Below the pieces are notes generated by a model that saw only the letters and a program-made list of their open reading frames with translations, searched no databases and was not told the DNA's origin. Shown here in pieces: positions 23,433 through 32,559 of a DNA stretch of 35,534 nt. Source of the DNA: Candidatus Heimdallarchaeota archaeon LC_3 (GTDB lineage: Archaea; Asgardarchaeota; Heimdallarchaeia; Hodarchaeales; LC-3); assembly GCA_001940645.1 (NCBI GenBank), contig MDVS01000139.1, positions 1 through 35,534 on the forward strand, read 5' to 3'. How positions within the stretch are numbered: position 1 is the stretch's first letter; each line of letters opens with the position of its first letter. The translations under genes and the position numbers were made by a program.

Positions 23433-26400
23433 TCAAATGAGATCTAATTTTATTCCAAATTTACTATCAATAAAATTCCTTATGCTATACAGATCATCTT
23501 TAGTTAATCGTTCATTTGTTAAGTCCTTTCTCTGTTCTTCTATGAATTTGAAACAAGTCTTCCAAGGTAACATTTTGAATTTTTCACTATGAATGAATTT
23601 TCGTAAGTTTTCATTATTAGGTATTAATTTTATCAATTCAAAGAAAATCAAGATGTTATTATTAATATGCAATAAATTATACTTTAAAAACGTATAAATA
23701 TTAATTTTCCAAAACGAGTTTGTTTTTAATATCCCAATAACGATTGGTTCATAAGAATCTTTTAACCATTTTAAAAATTCACCTATATAATAAAAATCTT
23801 CGGGATCTTTTAATGAAGATTTCCAATTAATCCCTTTAAAATTTGTTAATGTAAGTATTTGGTCATAAATATCTTTTAATTGAGGATTAGGGTTGATAAT
23901 GAATTTGATTCCAGATCTAAAACTGGTAAAATTTAAATAAATATTATAATTTATTTTTTCCAGGATTTGTTTTTTTAATTCTTTGAGAGGAATTACTGAG
24001 GAAATAGAAGTTTTTTCATAACATTGTATAATTCTAGCAATATCATCAAAAATAGAATATGAATCGAGACTGTTAAAAATATTAACTGTGATATCTGTCA
24101 ATTTTTCCATTATTGGACTTAAAATAGATATTATGTTTTGATCTTTCATAATTTCATATTGCAACAGACGTTGAAGATCCCACACTGATTCTATTTCTAT
24201 GAAATCAAATTTTTCAATAGAATTCTTTAATCTCTCTTTATACTTGCTCCATAATTCTCCATAAAGAGAAGAATTTCTTTTCTTCCCTAATAATATACTT
24301 TCTCCAAATCTGAAAGCAATAGTAATGCCATCCATTAGATTGTTTGTTATATCCTCGTTATTTAGAATTACCTGGAAAATTGATTTACCTATTTCATCGA
24401 TAAAATCAGCATTATCGGGTTTTTCAAAAAAGGGAATATAACTAGATAAAATTTCATCTCGAGGAATAGGTTTTATTTCATCTTTCCAATCTGCTTCTGA
24501 TAATTTTGAGGATAATATCTTAATCCATTCCCTTTTTTGTTTATTATTTTTAATATATTCTGAGTAAAAAATTCCGTTCGTTAAAACTATAAATAGCTTT
24601 TTTGATTTGCTCAAATGGAAATTATACCATTTTTCAAAATTCCTAATCAGACCTTTTGCCATTTGATTATTAATTTCAGCATTTTCAGAGCTTCTGATGA
24701 ATATATCAAGTATTTCACCAAAGTCTAAATCATTTGTCTCAGTAATAGCTGTTTCCCAATTTATTTTTATATAAATTGATGGAAATTGATGGAAATCAAA
24801 GTTCTTTAGAAAATCCCTACTGAACGGTAGACCTTCAAGACATTCATCATCAGAATATTCCTTGTACATAGTATTCCACCATAATAGCTCTTCCTCTTCC
24901 AGAGGATCCATCCCTTCCTCGATTATTTTCTCAACAATTTCGTTTGAATATTCCCGATCTATCTGTATAAGTTTTAAATGGTTTAGAAACTTTAGTTTGA
25001 ACCCTGATTTATGTGCTGTATTCAGAATCTCTTTAATAATTACGAAATTTCCATTGAAGTTTTTAAAAAGCGTTTCAATTCCCCAAACCATCGGATTCAA
25101 AACTAAATTTATTGGTTGTGATTCTTCAGGAAATAAATCTTTTCTTTCAAAATGGAAATCATACGAACTGAGAAAGTCTTTATTACCTTGATTTTGCATA
25201 ATTTTAATGTTATCTTTCATAAACATAATTTTTAATAGATCAGTTCTTTTTATTAAGAAAAGAAAAACATTGTTATTCTCGTTTTCATAACAAAGATTAA
25301 AAAAGATATTATAAACTGATAAATAATGTCTCTGCTTACTATTAATGTAATATTTATCGATTTTATCCTTTTTATTAATTTTCATCAAAAATTTACTTGG
25401 ATAATAGATTTCACACGATTTTTCATAAAATTTATAGCTCAATATTTTATCAAATAGTTCAGGAAAAGAATCAAACCATAAATCGTCTTGAATTTGAATA
25501 TTCTTTCGTTTTAATAACACCAAGAAATCAATTATGCTAGGTAACGCTACTTTTGGTTTATCCCAAGAAAACCCGTCTGTCCTTTCTGATAATTGTAAAA
25601 AATCTTCAGAGGTAATGATAGGATTGACTTCACTTAATTTAAAAAGATCGAACAAATTTTTATGATATTTTGAGACGAATGGAAACAAAATTTTTAGTTT
25701 ATCCAATGTTTTATGTAATTTTTTATTTTTATTTGGGTGGTAATTACTGAGAATTTTTTGAAAATCGTTATAAATATGAAAATATTGTTTTTTATTAAAT
25801 TTTTCTAATAATTTGCTTGTAAGCATCGTATCATCTAAAAAATCAAATACATTTACTCTACTACGATAATAACCTCTCCCAAGAATTTCGCCTAAAACAT
25901 AATTAATAAGACTGAGATCATTCTTTAATAAAAAATCTTCCCAAGTTGGAAACATTCCTTTTTTTGGCCAATTCTTGAAGTAATGATTTGAAAAAGGATA
26001 ATTCTCCTTTAAAAATTGTAAAATTGAATCTGAGTAATGGTCCCATTGTTTTCGGAAATAGCTTGACCAATCCAATTCTCCAATTTTTTCTTGAAAAGGA
26101 AAATATTTGGTAAAGATTTTGAAATATCTATGAAGTTCATTTATCGGTATTGAGAGCCAATCTAATTTAGACCACGATATTTGATTATATAGTTCGTTTA
26201 AATATTTATAGTGGTAACTTGCTTTTACAAATTTTTCTTCTTCATAACGTTGATGTGGTTCAGTAGATTCGTTGTATTCATCGATAACAAGTTCAATTGC
26301 TTGATTACATATTTCAAATTGCTTAATCACATCACTGAATGACAATTTCTCTGTATTCTTGTGATTGATATTTAAATCTAAAGTTTCATTAAGTAATTTT

Positions 26401-28592
26401 ACATTATGCAGATCTCTAAGAAAGAATAAATCATCTTCAGTTATATTTGATAAATCCAATTCATAGTATTCAATAATATCATGAATAATAGTATTTAATA
26501 TTGGTAGACTCACATCCTGAAAAAGAATGAATAATTCACTTAATAATTCTAATTTTCCTTTCTCTTCCATAAAACTTAGCCAATTAATACTCTTTAGTTC
26601 AGTTAAAACGTCATTTTTATTTAAATATCCTTTAAGAAAATCTTTTTTCTCGTTCGACATGGTTTCAATAAATAGATGAAATTCTTCTAATTGAATATGA
26701 GTATTAACAAACCGTGAAATGAATTCAAAGAAGATTATCTTAAGATTTTCATCAAGAAAGTTAGAAAAGTCAATTTCTTTAAGATGGATACTTATAGCTA
26801 CAATTATTTTTTCTCTACTTTTCTCATCCAACACTTTTTTATTAAACAAGTCTTGATATTGTATCAGTTTGTCAAAAAGTTCTATTTGTGGTGGTTCATT
26901 GAGTTTGATCTCCATTTCCCATTGTTGATCAATAATTACAGCTTCTTTTTCGTGTTTATCAAGACTTTCTTCAATTTTTAAAAGAATGGATCCATGTCTA
27001 ATTGAATAATTTTTACTTAAATCGTCAGGGTGAATTAAACCATCTCGAACTAGATTCCTAAGGATCTTTTCCAAATTGAAAATCAACTTTTCATTATAAA
27101 TTCCTTGTTGGTTCTTGTACCAGTATTCGATTTTTTCTATAGATACTTTTAATACGTGTTTTGGTGATTGTTGATGTAAAAATTTTAAAAATGAATACTC
27201 GAGATATCCCTGTAGATCATTATGAGGATCTGAGTCTTTTCTCTTGTCTATTTTGTAATAATAATAATTTTCTAATTTTTCTTTAATTTCTTTAATAGTT
27301 AAATCTGGTACAATAATCTCCTGATTAAAAGAGTTTTCGTATTCCAATTTCAGCTGGTTAAGTAAAATATTAAATTCAATACATGAAAAAGTATTTCCAT
27401 TCCTTAAGCTTTCACAAATATTCTTTTTAGTTTTTGAATTAAGAATTATTGTTTTGCAATAATCTTGATCATCTTTTTTGATTGGTGGAGTTTTTTCTAA
27501 GAGTTCTAACATCTCTTTTAAATTTTCAATATTTGATTGTTCGAAAATGAACCGATCAGGATGTAAAGTATTAATTACATTTGCTTTTTGCATTATCAAC
27601 TGTAAATATTTTTCATAGTCTTCGGAAATCACAAAAAGAATTGCAATATTGTCTAACTTTTGAAATTTTTGTAGTATTGATTGTACAAAATTATTACATT
27701 TTTCTGGATCCTCAGAAATATCTTTTAACAAGGATTCTGCTTGATCAATTGAAAAAATTATCCGTTTTTTCTTTTTCTCCATACTATAATTTATGGTTTC
27801 CAAAATATTAACGTCAACTAAACTTTCTTTAAAATTCTGGAAATCTTTTTCTAATATATTGTTTTCTTTTTTATTTTCCTTTATAATCTTATTAACAGCA
27901 ATCCTATTCAATTTTTTGCATAACTCAGAAAAATTATTTACATCTTGTAAAGGATTAAAATCGACGTTTCCTTTAAGTTGGAAAAGTTCTTTCACAGCTT
28001 TTTCCTCCATCCAAGATCCAAGAAGCTGATTAGAAGAGTTGATAGTCTGCAAGAAGTGAATAAACGAGGTTTTACCTGAACCAGAAGGACCCATTATCAC
28101 TCCACAAAATTTTTTCCAGGGATTTTTGTAAAAAGATAAAAAGTTGTTTCTAAATTGTTCAAGAAAGATATTTGATTTTCTATACCAAAATAAATGCTTA
28201 CCTGAATATGGTTCATTAAAATATGGTATTGGAAATTGTATTTGGTTCTCACTAATGCTATCTAGTGGAATTCCTAAATTTCTTGATAATTGGTTTTTAT
28301 GGTTAATATTGATTTGGTCTTCTAAATCATAAGCAAATATTTTGCCTTTTTTAGTTAATCGTATGGGGTTATCTTCAAATATATATCCTAATTTCTTCAA
28401 GTATTTAATCAGGTCTTGAAATGTTTCTTGACCAATTGGATAGGATACTAAGCCATTATCAATAATGTATTCTTCTAAAAAAGAATTAAATTCAGTTTTT
28501 AATTTATTAGGGGTTTTGAACTGATTTTCTTCTAATTCTGTTTGATTAATATATAGAAACCAAATACATAATTCTTGTCGATACTCCAACAT
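23433..28592 (-). CDS. Giant P-loop ATPase (AAA/STAND-like) with N-terminal winged helix
   Basis: This is a single uninterrupted frame of 1719 residues from ATG 28592. Residues 28-90 look like a winged helix (NKLKTEFNSFLEEYI, ETFQDLIKYLKKLGYI, PIRLTKKGKIFAYDL). The NTPase domain follows: Walker A GPSGSGKTS (168-176), Walker B IIFSIDQAE (278-286), a sensor-like strand NIAILFVIS (315-323) and a lid region (SNIENLKEMLELLEKT). The remaining 1250 residues are helical, aromatic-rich and without known motifs, with no clear repeats. The plan (switch ATPase plus very long helical C-terminus) resembles STAND defence proteins such as Avs, but no nuclease or TIR domain is fused. The gene ends with TGA. 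Its downstream neighbour on the same strand is the PD-(D/E)XK protein 22492-23043. Confidence 0.85.
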   Translation of the reverse strand: MLEYRQELCIWFLYINQTELEENQFKTPNKLKTEFNSFLEEYIIDNGLVSYPIGQETFQDLIKYLKKLGYIFEDNPIRLTKKGKIFAYDLEDQININHKNQLSRNLGIPLDSISENQIQFPIPYFNEPYSGKHLFWYRKSNIFLEQFRNNFLSFYKNPWKKFCGVIMGPSGSGKTSFIHFLQTINSSNQLLGSWMEEKAVKELFQLKGNVDFNPLQDVNNFSELCKKLNRIAVNKIIKENKKENNILEKDFQNFKESLVDVNILETINYSMEKKKKRIIFSIDQAESLLKDISEDPEKCNNFVQSILQKFQKLDNIAILFVISEDYEKYLQLIMQKANVINTLHPDRFIFEQSNIENLKEMLELLEKTPPIKKDDQDYCKTIILNSKTKKNICESLRNGNTFSCIEFNILLNQLKLEYENSFNQEIIVPDLTIKEIKEKLENYYYYKIDKRKDSDPHNDLQGYLEYSFLKFLHQQSPKHVLKVSIEKIEYWYKNQQGIYNEKLIFNLEKILRNLVRDGLIHPDDLSKNYSIRHGSILLKIEESLDKHEKEAVIIDQQWEMEIKLNEPPQIELFDKLIQYQDLFNKKVLDEKSREKIIVAISIHLKEIDFSNFLDENLKIIFFEFISRFVNTHIQLEEFHLFIETMSNEKKDFLKGYLNKNDVLTELKSINWLSFMEEKGKLELLSELFILFQDVSLPILNTIIHDIIEYYELDLSNITEDDLFFLRDLHNVKLLNETLDLNINHKNTEKLSFSDVIKQFEICNQAIELVIDEYNESTEPHQRYEEEKFVKASYHYKYLNELYNQISWSKLDWLSIPINELHRYFKIFTKYFPFQEKIGELDWSSYFRKQWDHYSDSILQFLKENYPFSNHYFKNWPKKGMFPTWEDFLLKNDLSLINYVLGEILGRGYYRSRVNVFDFLDDTMLTSKLLEKFNKKQYFHIYNDFQKILSNYHPNKNKKLHKTLDKLKILFPFVSKYHKNLFDLFKLSEVNPIITSEDFLQLSERTDGFSWDKPKVALPSIIDFLVLLKRKNIQIQDDLWFDSFPELFDKILSYKFYEKSCEIYYPSKFLMKINKKDKIDKYYINSKQRHYLSVYNIFFNLCYENENNNVFLFLIKRTDLLKIMFMKDNIKIMQNQGNKDFLSSYDFHFERKDLFPEESQPINLVLNPMVWGIETLFKNFNGNFVIIKEILNTAHKSGFKLKFLNHLKLIQIDREYSNEIVEKIIEEGMDPLEEEELLWWNTMYKEYSDDECLEGLPFSRDFLKNFDFHQFPSIYIKINWETAITETNDLDFGEILDIFIRSSENAEINNQMAKGLIRNFEKWYNFHLSKSKKLFIVLTNGIFYSEYIKNNKQKREWIKILSSKLSEADWKDEIKPIPRDEILSSYIPFFEKPDNADFIDEIGKSIFQVILNNEDITNNLMDGITIAFRFGESILLGKKRNSSLYGELWSKYKERLKNSIEKFDFIEIESVWDLQRLLQYEIMKDQNIISILSPIMEKLTDITVNIFNSLDSYSIFDDIARIIQCYEKTSISSVIPLKELKKQILEKINYNIYLNFTSFRSGIKFIINPNPQLKDIYDQILTLTNFKGINWKSSLKDPEDFYYIGEFLKWLKDSYEPIVIGILKTNSFWKINIYTFLKYNLLHINNNILIFFELIKLIPNNENLRKFIHSEKFKMLPWKTCFKFIEEQRKDLTNERLTKDDLYSIRNFIDSKFGIKLDLI

Positions 28593-28614
28593 GCTATTTA
28601 GGAAAACTTCCAGT

Positions 28615-28627
28615 TAATTTAATAATT
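28615..28627 (-). promoter_or_regulatory. TATA-like box for the giant ATPase gene
   Basis: AATTATTAAATTA on the minus strand is centred about 29 bases upstream of ATG 28592, suggesting a leader of only a few bases. Confidence 0.35.
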
Positions 28628-28874
28628 TCTTGAATTTTGATACTTTCTTTATTTATTGTCTAATGCTTTAATCCTTCTCAATTTCCGTTTTATATCAATC
28701 TAATTATTTTATTATCCTTCTAATCTAATTTTTTTTAAAAAAATTCCTTCCAATAATTAGAGACTTCTATAAAATTATAATAGAGCTATATACTAATACG
28801 AGACAAAAATCTGAGCTCTTATTAAAAAGCTGACAGTAATAATTGAAAATCTCGAAACTAAAATTGTGATTAAA

Positions 28875-29258
28875 ATGATATCAAAAAAGAAAAGAGTCAA
28901 AATCCCATTTACAAATATCAATAAGTTATCTAAAAACCTAGGATTTGTTATCGAAGAGGTAAACGTTAATGTTTGTAAAAATTATAATATAAAAAATTTC
29001 AAAAAAGAAATCAGAAAAGATTTCCATGGAATGAAACTATTTCAAGTCAGAGATTGGTTATTGACAGATATGATTGATTACTTTGAAGCTTCTTTTGATG
29101 AATTCTTTCTAATTCATGGGTACAATAACGGGACTGTAATTAGAGATTACATTAGAAACGATTTTAAAAAAGAATTTCAAAGAATTTTCAATCATTTGAC
29201 ATTGACCTTGAATATGGAACATGAGGGGACAACAAGTGTAAGAGTTTCTAAAAAATAG
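28875..29258 (+). CDS. Smr-domain protein (small MutS-related)
   Basis: ATG 28875 gives 127 residues; a GTG at 28866 is in frame, but the start at 28875 (MISKKKRVKI) matches that of the paralogue at 5467. The Smr domain spans about 42-122: KDFHGMKLFQVRDWLLTDM carries the LDxHG-type motif, LIHGYNNGTVIRDYI the HGxGxG-type loop, and HEGTTSVRV the final GGxGxTxV-like strand. Stand-alone Smr proteins are nucleic-acid-binding endonucleases in several organisms; here the role is unknown. A basic N-terminus may help bind nucleic acid. It lies divergent from the giant ATPase gene across 280 bases, and its truncated copy sits 23 kb away in the same orientation. Confidence 0.75.
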   Translation: MISKKKRVKIPFTNINKLSKNLGFVIEEVNVNVCKNYNIKNFKKEIRKDFHGMKLFQVRDWLLTDMIDYFEASFDEFFLIHGYNNGTVIRDYIRNDFKKEFQRIFNHLTLTLNMEHEGTTSVRVSKK

Positions 29259-29293
29259 TTCTCCCATTTTTTTTTATTTCATATAGAAAATAA

Positions 29294-29599
29294 ATTACTA
29301 ATCTTTTTTCATTTATTTTTCTCAGTTTAGGATATGTTTTAGATTCAAGAGGGTTATATCTTGCTTCAGCTGGAAAATTACCACAAACAATTACAGTTCG
29401 ATCTGATGAGGTTAAAATGGATAATTTACTGAAATATCATCATGATAAGCTTGATAAAGCTAAAACTGTTGAGCAATTTAATATTATTATTAATAATTAT
29501 CCCATGTTTGATAGAAATAAATATGGTGAACTAATTTCAGCAAAAGCTAAAAAATTAATAGAAATGGAACATGATTTGGCTTATTTAGAACAATATTAA
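29294..29599 (+). pseudogene. Open frame lacking a start; may yield a 60-residue protein from ATG 29417
   Basis: The frame is open from 29294 to TAA 29597. The part before the first ATG (29417) already reads as protein (GYVLDSRGLYLASAGKLPQT), but contains no ATG, GTG or TTG. From ATG 29417 the product is 60 helical residues (MDNLLKYHHDKLDKAKTVEQ, ending EHDLAYLEQY). It is probably the C-terminal end of a longer protein that has lost its front. No family is recognised. Confidence 0.45.
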
Positions 29600-29914
29600 G
29601 ATTTGGTGAATAAAAGATGATGAGGATTTATACTGAGAATAAATATATGATATTTAATCTTGCCCCTAAGGGATTATAAACAATAAATTATGTAAATCTC
29701 ATTGAAAATCGTGAAAAAAACCGTGTACTTTGTTGTTTATTCACTGATTCACTATTTTATTTGATATTTTTAAATAAGTTTCTGCTTAATTAATAAAATA
29801 AGAAAAAAAGCGTATCTTTTAATATTTTCGATACTTTAAACGTCTTTATTTGTGTATAGAAATGTATATTTTTCAGCTTCTCCCATGGGAGATATTCATT
29901 TTTGTAAAAACTAA
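29600..29914. other. Intergenic region with a 14-base palindrome
   Basis: No gene is seen. TCTCCCATGGGAGA at 29879-29892 is a perfect palindrome 23 bases beyond the stop of the convergent gene 29915-30409. The remaining sequence is AT-rich without clear structure. Confidence 0.4.
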
Positions 29915-30409
29915 TTAATATAATCTCCATGATTCTTTTAACATAATATCTTCTTTCTCGGAAAATTTTATTATTTTAGGATGATTTTTGAAATGGGAAC
30001 TCCTTATAGCATCTAAAAATTCTTCAATTGAGCTATTCTCTTGTGAAGTTAAATCTCTCCCTAACACACCAGTACATTCAATATATTTTTCTTCATATTC
30101 CCCTTTTCCCTCATGAAAAATTAGTCTAGTAAGATAACCTCTTTCATTTATTGCTTTACCTCCATAAATACCAGTTTTAGTAAATATGAAAGCTATAACA
30201 TTTCCTTTTTCATATTCCGATAAATTTTCATCCATTTCCACTTCATAACTAAATTTCTTATCTTTATGGTGTTTATTAAATTGTTTTATCATTTTTACTA
30301 TTGATCCATGATATTTCTTGTTTCTTCTACTCCAATACCACATAATTCCACCAAAGATACTTCCTCCAGTTATAAACCCAAAAATTGTAATAAAATCAAA
30401 AATATCCAT
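29915..30409 (-). CDS. Single-pass membrane protein downstream of the caspase gene
   Basis: The 164-residue product starts with one hydrophobic helix (IFDFITIFGFITGGSIFGGIMWYW) followed by a basic stop-transfer (SRRNKKYHG), so the rest should be cytoplasmic. The soluble part has alternating strands and helices (VIAFIFTKTGIYGGKAINER, YLTRLIFHEGKGEYEEKYIE) and a final helix-rich stretch. No domain is recognised. It follows the caspase-like gene 30523-32025 on the same strand after 113 bases and may be a membrane target or effector of that protease; this is positional inference. Confidence 0.6.
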   Translation of the reverse strand: MDIFDFITIFGFITGGSIFGGIMWYWSRRNKKYHGSIVKMIKQFNKHHKDKKFSYEVEMDENLSEYEKGNVIAFIFTKTGIYGGKAINERGYLTRLIFHEGKGEYEEKYIECTGVLGRDLTSQENSSIEEFLDAIRSSHFKNHPKIIKFSEKEDIMLKESWRLY

Positions 30410-30522
30410 TTCTAATCAACTTCAAATATCAAGTGTTTATTTGTATATTACAAAAGCTATTCTAATCTATCTATACGTTCTTCTAATTTCTTTATTAATC
30501 CAAAAAGACACATTATCTTCTA

Positions 30523-32025
30523 CTAAGTTGATTGAACATGCGTGAATTCGTTGATAAGAAGATTCTCAAGAAAATCATAGTATTCTCTAAGGACTTTAGC
30601 TAGAAATTCAAAAATTTCTTCCTCATTTTTCAATTTAAATCCACTCATTTTCCATTCTTTGGGCTCCACTAAGACCTTATCTGTCCAGCTCTTATCTTCA
30701 TAGTTAGACATAAAATGAAAGAACAATATCTCGTTTTTAGAATATATAAAAGTGATAGTAAGATTGAAAGAATCTATATTTCTGAATTTCGGGTTAACTT
30801 TAATTATAAAAGTATCTTTACTAATCGTCTTTGCAGTACTTCTAATTCCAATAATTTTTTTTCCTTTTTTTGTTACTGGTTGATAATAACTAGGAGGATC
30901 CAAACTTTCTCTACTGAGAAATGTCCACACCGGTTCTTTTGTATCATATTCATACTCTTCGTATTCTACCTCAGCAAAAAAATCAAATGGTTGTCTTTCA
31001 GCAAACCATCTTCCTATTTGATCCAATTTTGGTATCTCATGAAAATCACGTAATAAGAATTCGATTCCAATTTCAAAAGTTTCTGTAACTAATTTTGGTG
31101 CAGTAACTTCGTTTATTTTATCCGGAAATTTGTTAACCAAATTAATAAATTCTTCTTCACTTAGGAAAGTTTCTGCTTGTTTTTTTATTAATTCTAAAAT
31201 TTCTCCTGTCCTCTCCTGTTTTATTTCTTCGTCATCTTGAGGTTTTTCACTGTCAATTTTTGTAATGATACTTTCCTTAGGCTGTTTATCAAAAATCTCG
31301 TTAATAAAGGTCCTTAAATCACCCTTAATTTCACAAAATACTTCAGTCATTGATGCTTGGACTATAAAAAAGGGATTTTGCTCTTTTCCTTCAAAATCGT
31401 CTTTTATTGAATCAATAATATCATTATAACGGATATTAGATGCTTTGTGATTGTGAAAGGATTTCAAAAAGCTTTTAGTAAAATAACTTATATTTTTACT
31501 AGCCAAAGATACTTGTTCAGCAGAAGAGGAAAATAAAAAGTAGCATTTATTAAAAGCTGTCGCTTTTTCAAGTTGTTTTTCAAAATCACCGTTTTTAATG
31601 TACTTAGTACCCGAATGACATGCGTCTACGATTTTAAAAGTCATTTTTGCTCCAAGTTCTCTTAGCCATTGATCCAACTCTTCATTACTAATACTTGTCT
31701 TATTTAACTCATTCTTATCAAAATCTGATAGAATATAATGAAAGACAGTTCCTTTTATTTGACCATGTCCAGAAAAATAAAAAAGAACTTCATCAATTTC
31801 TTGTTTAAAGAATTTATTGACAAAGGATGTAATTTGTTCTTTTACTTCACTACTTGATGAATCTTCGTTTATTAGCAAAATATTTTCTTGATATTTTTCA
31901 GTCCTCTTTATAAGGTTATGTATATGATTTAAATCAGATTTACAGGCAGGAAGATCATTGAAATTGATATACTTACTAATTCCGATTAATATAGCAACAT
32001 TAATTCCCAATTGCAGCTTCTCCAA
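30523..32025 (-). CDS. Caspase-like (peptidase C14) protein with C-terminal domain of unknown function
   Basis: TTG 32025 gives 500 residues. The first 240 form a caspase/orthocaspase domain: opening strand VAILIGISKYINFNDLPACK, catalytic histidine H87 in YFSGHGQ and catalytic cysteine C136 in VDACHSGT, with a substrate-pocket region FLFSSSAEQVS. A linker rich in lysine and glutamate (PQDDEEIKQERTGE) leads to about 220 further residues, partly beta-stranded, with no recognised domain. Caspase-fold proteases in prokaryotes act as executioners in immune systems, cleaving specific partners on activation. The downstream membrane protein 29915-30409 is the best partner candidate. Both catalytic residues are intact. 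Confidence 0.88.
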   Translation of the reverse strand: MEKLQLGINVAILIGISKYINFNDLPACKSDLNHIHNLIKRTEKYQENILLINEDSSSSEVKEQITSFVNKFFKQEIDEVLFYFSGHGQIKGTVFHYILSDFDKNELNKTSISNEELDQWLRELGAKMTFKIVDACHSGTKYIKNGDFEKQLEKATAFNKCYFLFSSSAEQVSLASKNISYFTKSFLKSFHNHKASNIRYNDIIDSIKDDFEGKEQNPFFIVQASMTEVFCEIKGDLRTFINEIFDKQPKESIITKIDSEKPQDDEEIKQERTGEILELIKKQAETFLSEEEFINLVNKFPDKINEVTAPKLVTETFEIGIEFLLRDFHEIPKLDQIGRWFAERQPFDFFAEVEYEEYEYDTKEPVWTFLSRESLDPPSYYQPVTKKGKKIIGIRSTAKTISKDTFIIKVNPKFRNIDSFNLTITFIYSKNEILFFHFMSNYEDKSWTDKVLVEPKEWKMSGFKLKNEEEIFEFLAKVLREYYDFLENLLINEFTHVQST

Positions 32026-32056
32026 ATTTTAATAGATAAATTCATCAGATATTTTT

Positions 32057-32065
32057 GATTTATAG
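32057..32065 (-). promoter_or_regulatory. TATA box of the caspase gene
   Basis: CTATAAATC on the minus strand is centred about 36 bases upstream of TTG 32025, giving a leader of about 12 bases. Confidence 0.45.
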
Positions 32066-32114
32066 ATATGTTCTTTTTTAGAATAAATTTCTTTTCTTAT
32101 TTTTGCTATATCTG

Positions 32115-32123
32115 TATATAAAG
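32115..32123 (+). promoter_or_regulatory. TATA box facing the decayed gene at 32138
   Basis: TATATAAAG would start transcription near 32145, at the front of the broken frame 32138-32353. Confidence 0.4.
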
Positions 32124-32165
32124 AAGATTTCAATTAGAGATTTTTTCTAACCAATAAGGGGAGAC

Positions 32166-32183
32166 CAGGATCTGAAGGTCCTG
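32166..32183 (+). other. GC-rich 7-base-pair hairpin
   Basis: CAGGATC (32166-32172) pairs with GGTCCTG (32177-32183) around a TGAA loop, with one G-U pair. It stands out in AT-rich surroundings just after a predicted transcription start. It may be an RNA structure or merely part of the broken coding frame. Confidence 0.3.
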
Positions 32184-32397
32184 TAATTATTTCTAATATT
32201 TCAAAGTTAATCAGTGGTTATAATTGTACTAAATGAGAATTTGGTATTGGACCTTTTGCTCAGAATGTTGCAAAATTCGATTTTTCTCAAGCAATGCGGA
32301 CATTATTTATAAGAGAAATGCTTTTTAGTCAAGATTTTGGGCTTATGGGTTAAAATAATGGTTATTGTAAAAACTAATTTACAAAAACTAGAAGAAT

Positions 32398-32547
32398 ATG
32401 CTAACAAAATTTTTAGTTGGGGCTCCTGTCATTTGTTTCAGTATTTTTACTTTAGAAGTAAAAGATGAGAAAACAGTGTTTCTTTTTATTAGACCGACAG
32501 AAATTTTAAAAGGAATGGTAATTTCCAAGATTGAAGAAGATAAATAA
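32398..32547 (+). CDS. 49-residue small frame, possibly the end of the broken gene
   Basis: ATG 32398 opens 49 codons: a hydrophobic front (LVGAPVICFSIF), a charged turn (VKDEKT), a strand-like stretch (VFLFIRPTEI) and a tail KIEEDK. It may be translated alone or be the last part of the pseudogene 32138-32547. Confidence 0.25.
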   Translation: MLTKFLVGAPVICFSIFTLEVKDEKTVFLFIRPTEILKGMVISKIEEDK

Positions 32548-32559
32548 TAATTTTTGAAA

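Larger units (their letters stand above)
32138..32547 (+). pseudogene. Broken gene: in-frame TGA and frame changes
   Basis: From 32138 the frame reads KGRPGSEGPVIISNISKLIS, GYNCTK, TGA at 32234-32236, then EFGIGPFAQNVAKFDFSQAM ... FGLMG and TAA at 32351. Directly after, ATG 32358 opens a second frame (MVIVKTNLQKLEEYANKIF), and ATG 32398 a third (to 32547). All pieces look like protein, and together they suggest one gene of about 130 codons broken by a stop and shifts. No ATG, GTG or TTG precedes the first piece. If the TGA stood for cysteine, the motif would be CTKC. No family is recognised. Confidence 0.45.

Noticed and set aside
18801..32353. Reassignment of TGA to an amino acid, suggested by two frames with in-frame TGA
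   Set aside because: Intact genes in the window end in TGA (for example 17659-18600 with its ATGA junction, and 23433-28592), and another broken frame carries TAA, so decay is simpler.
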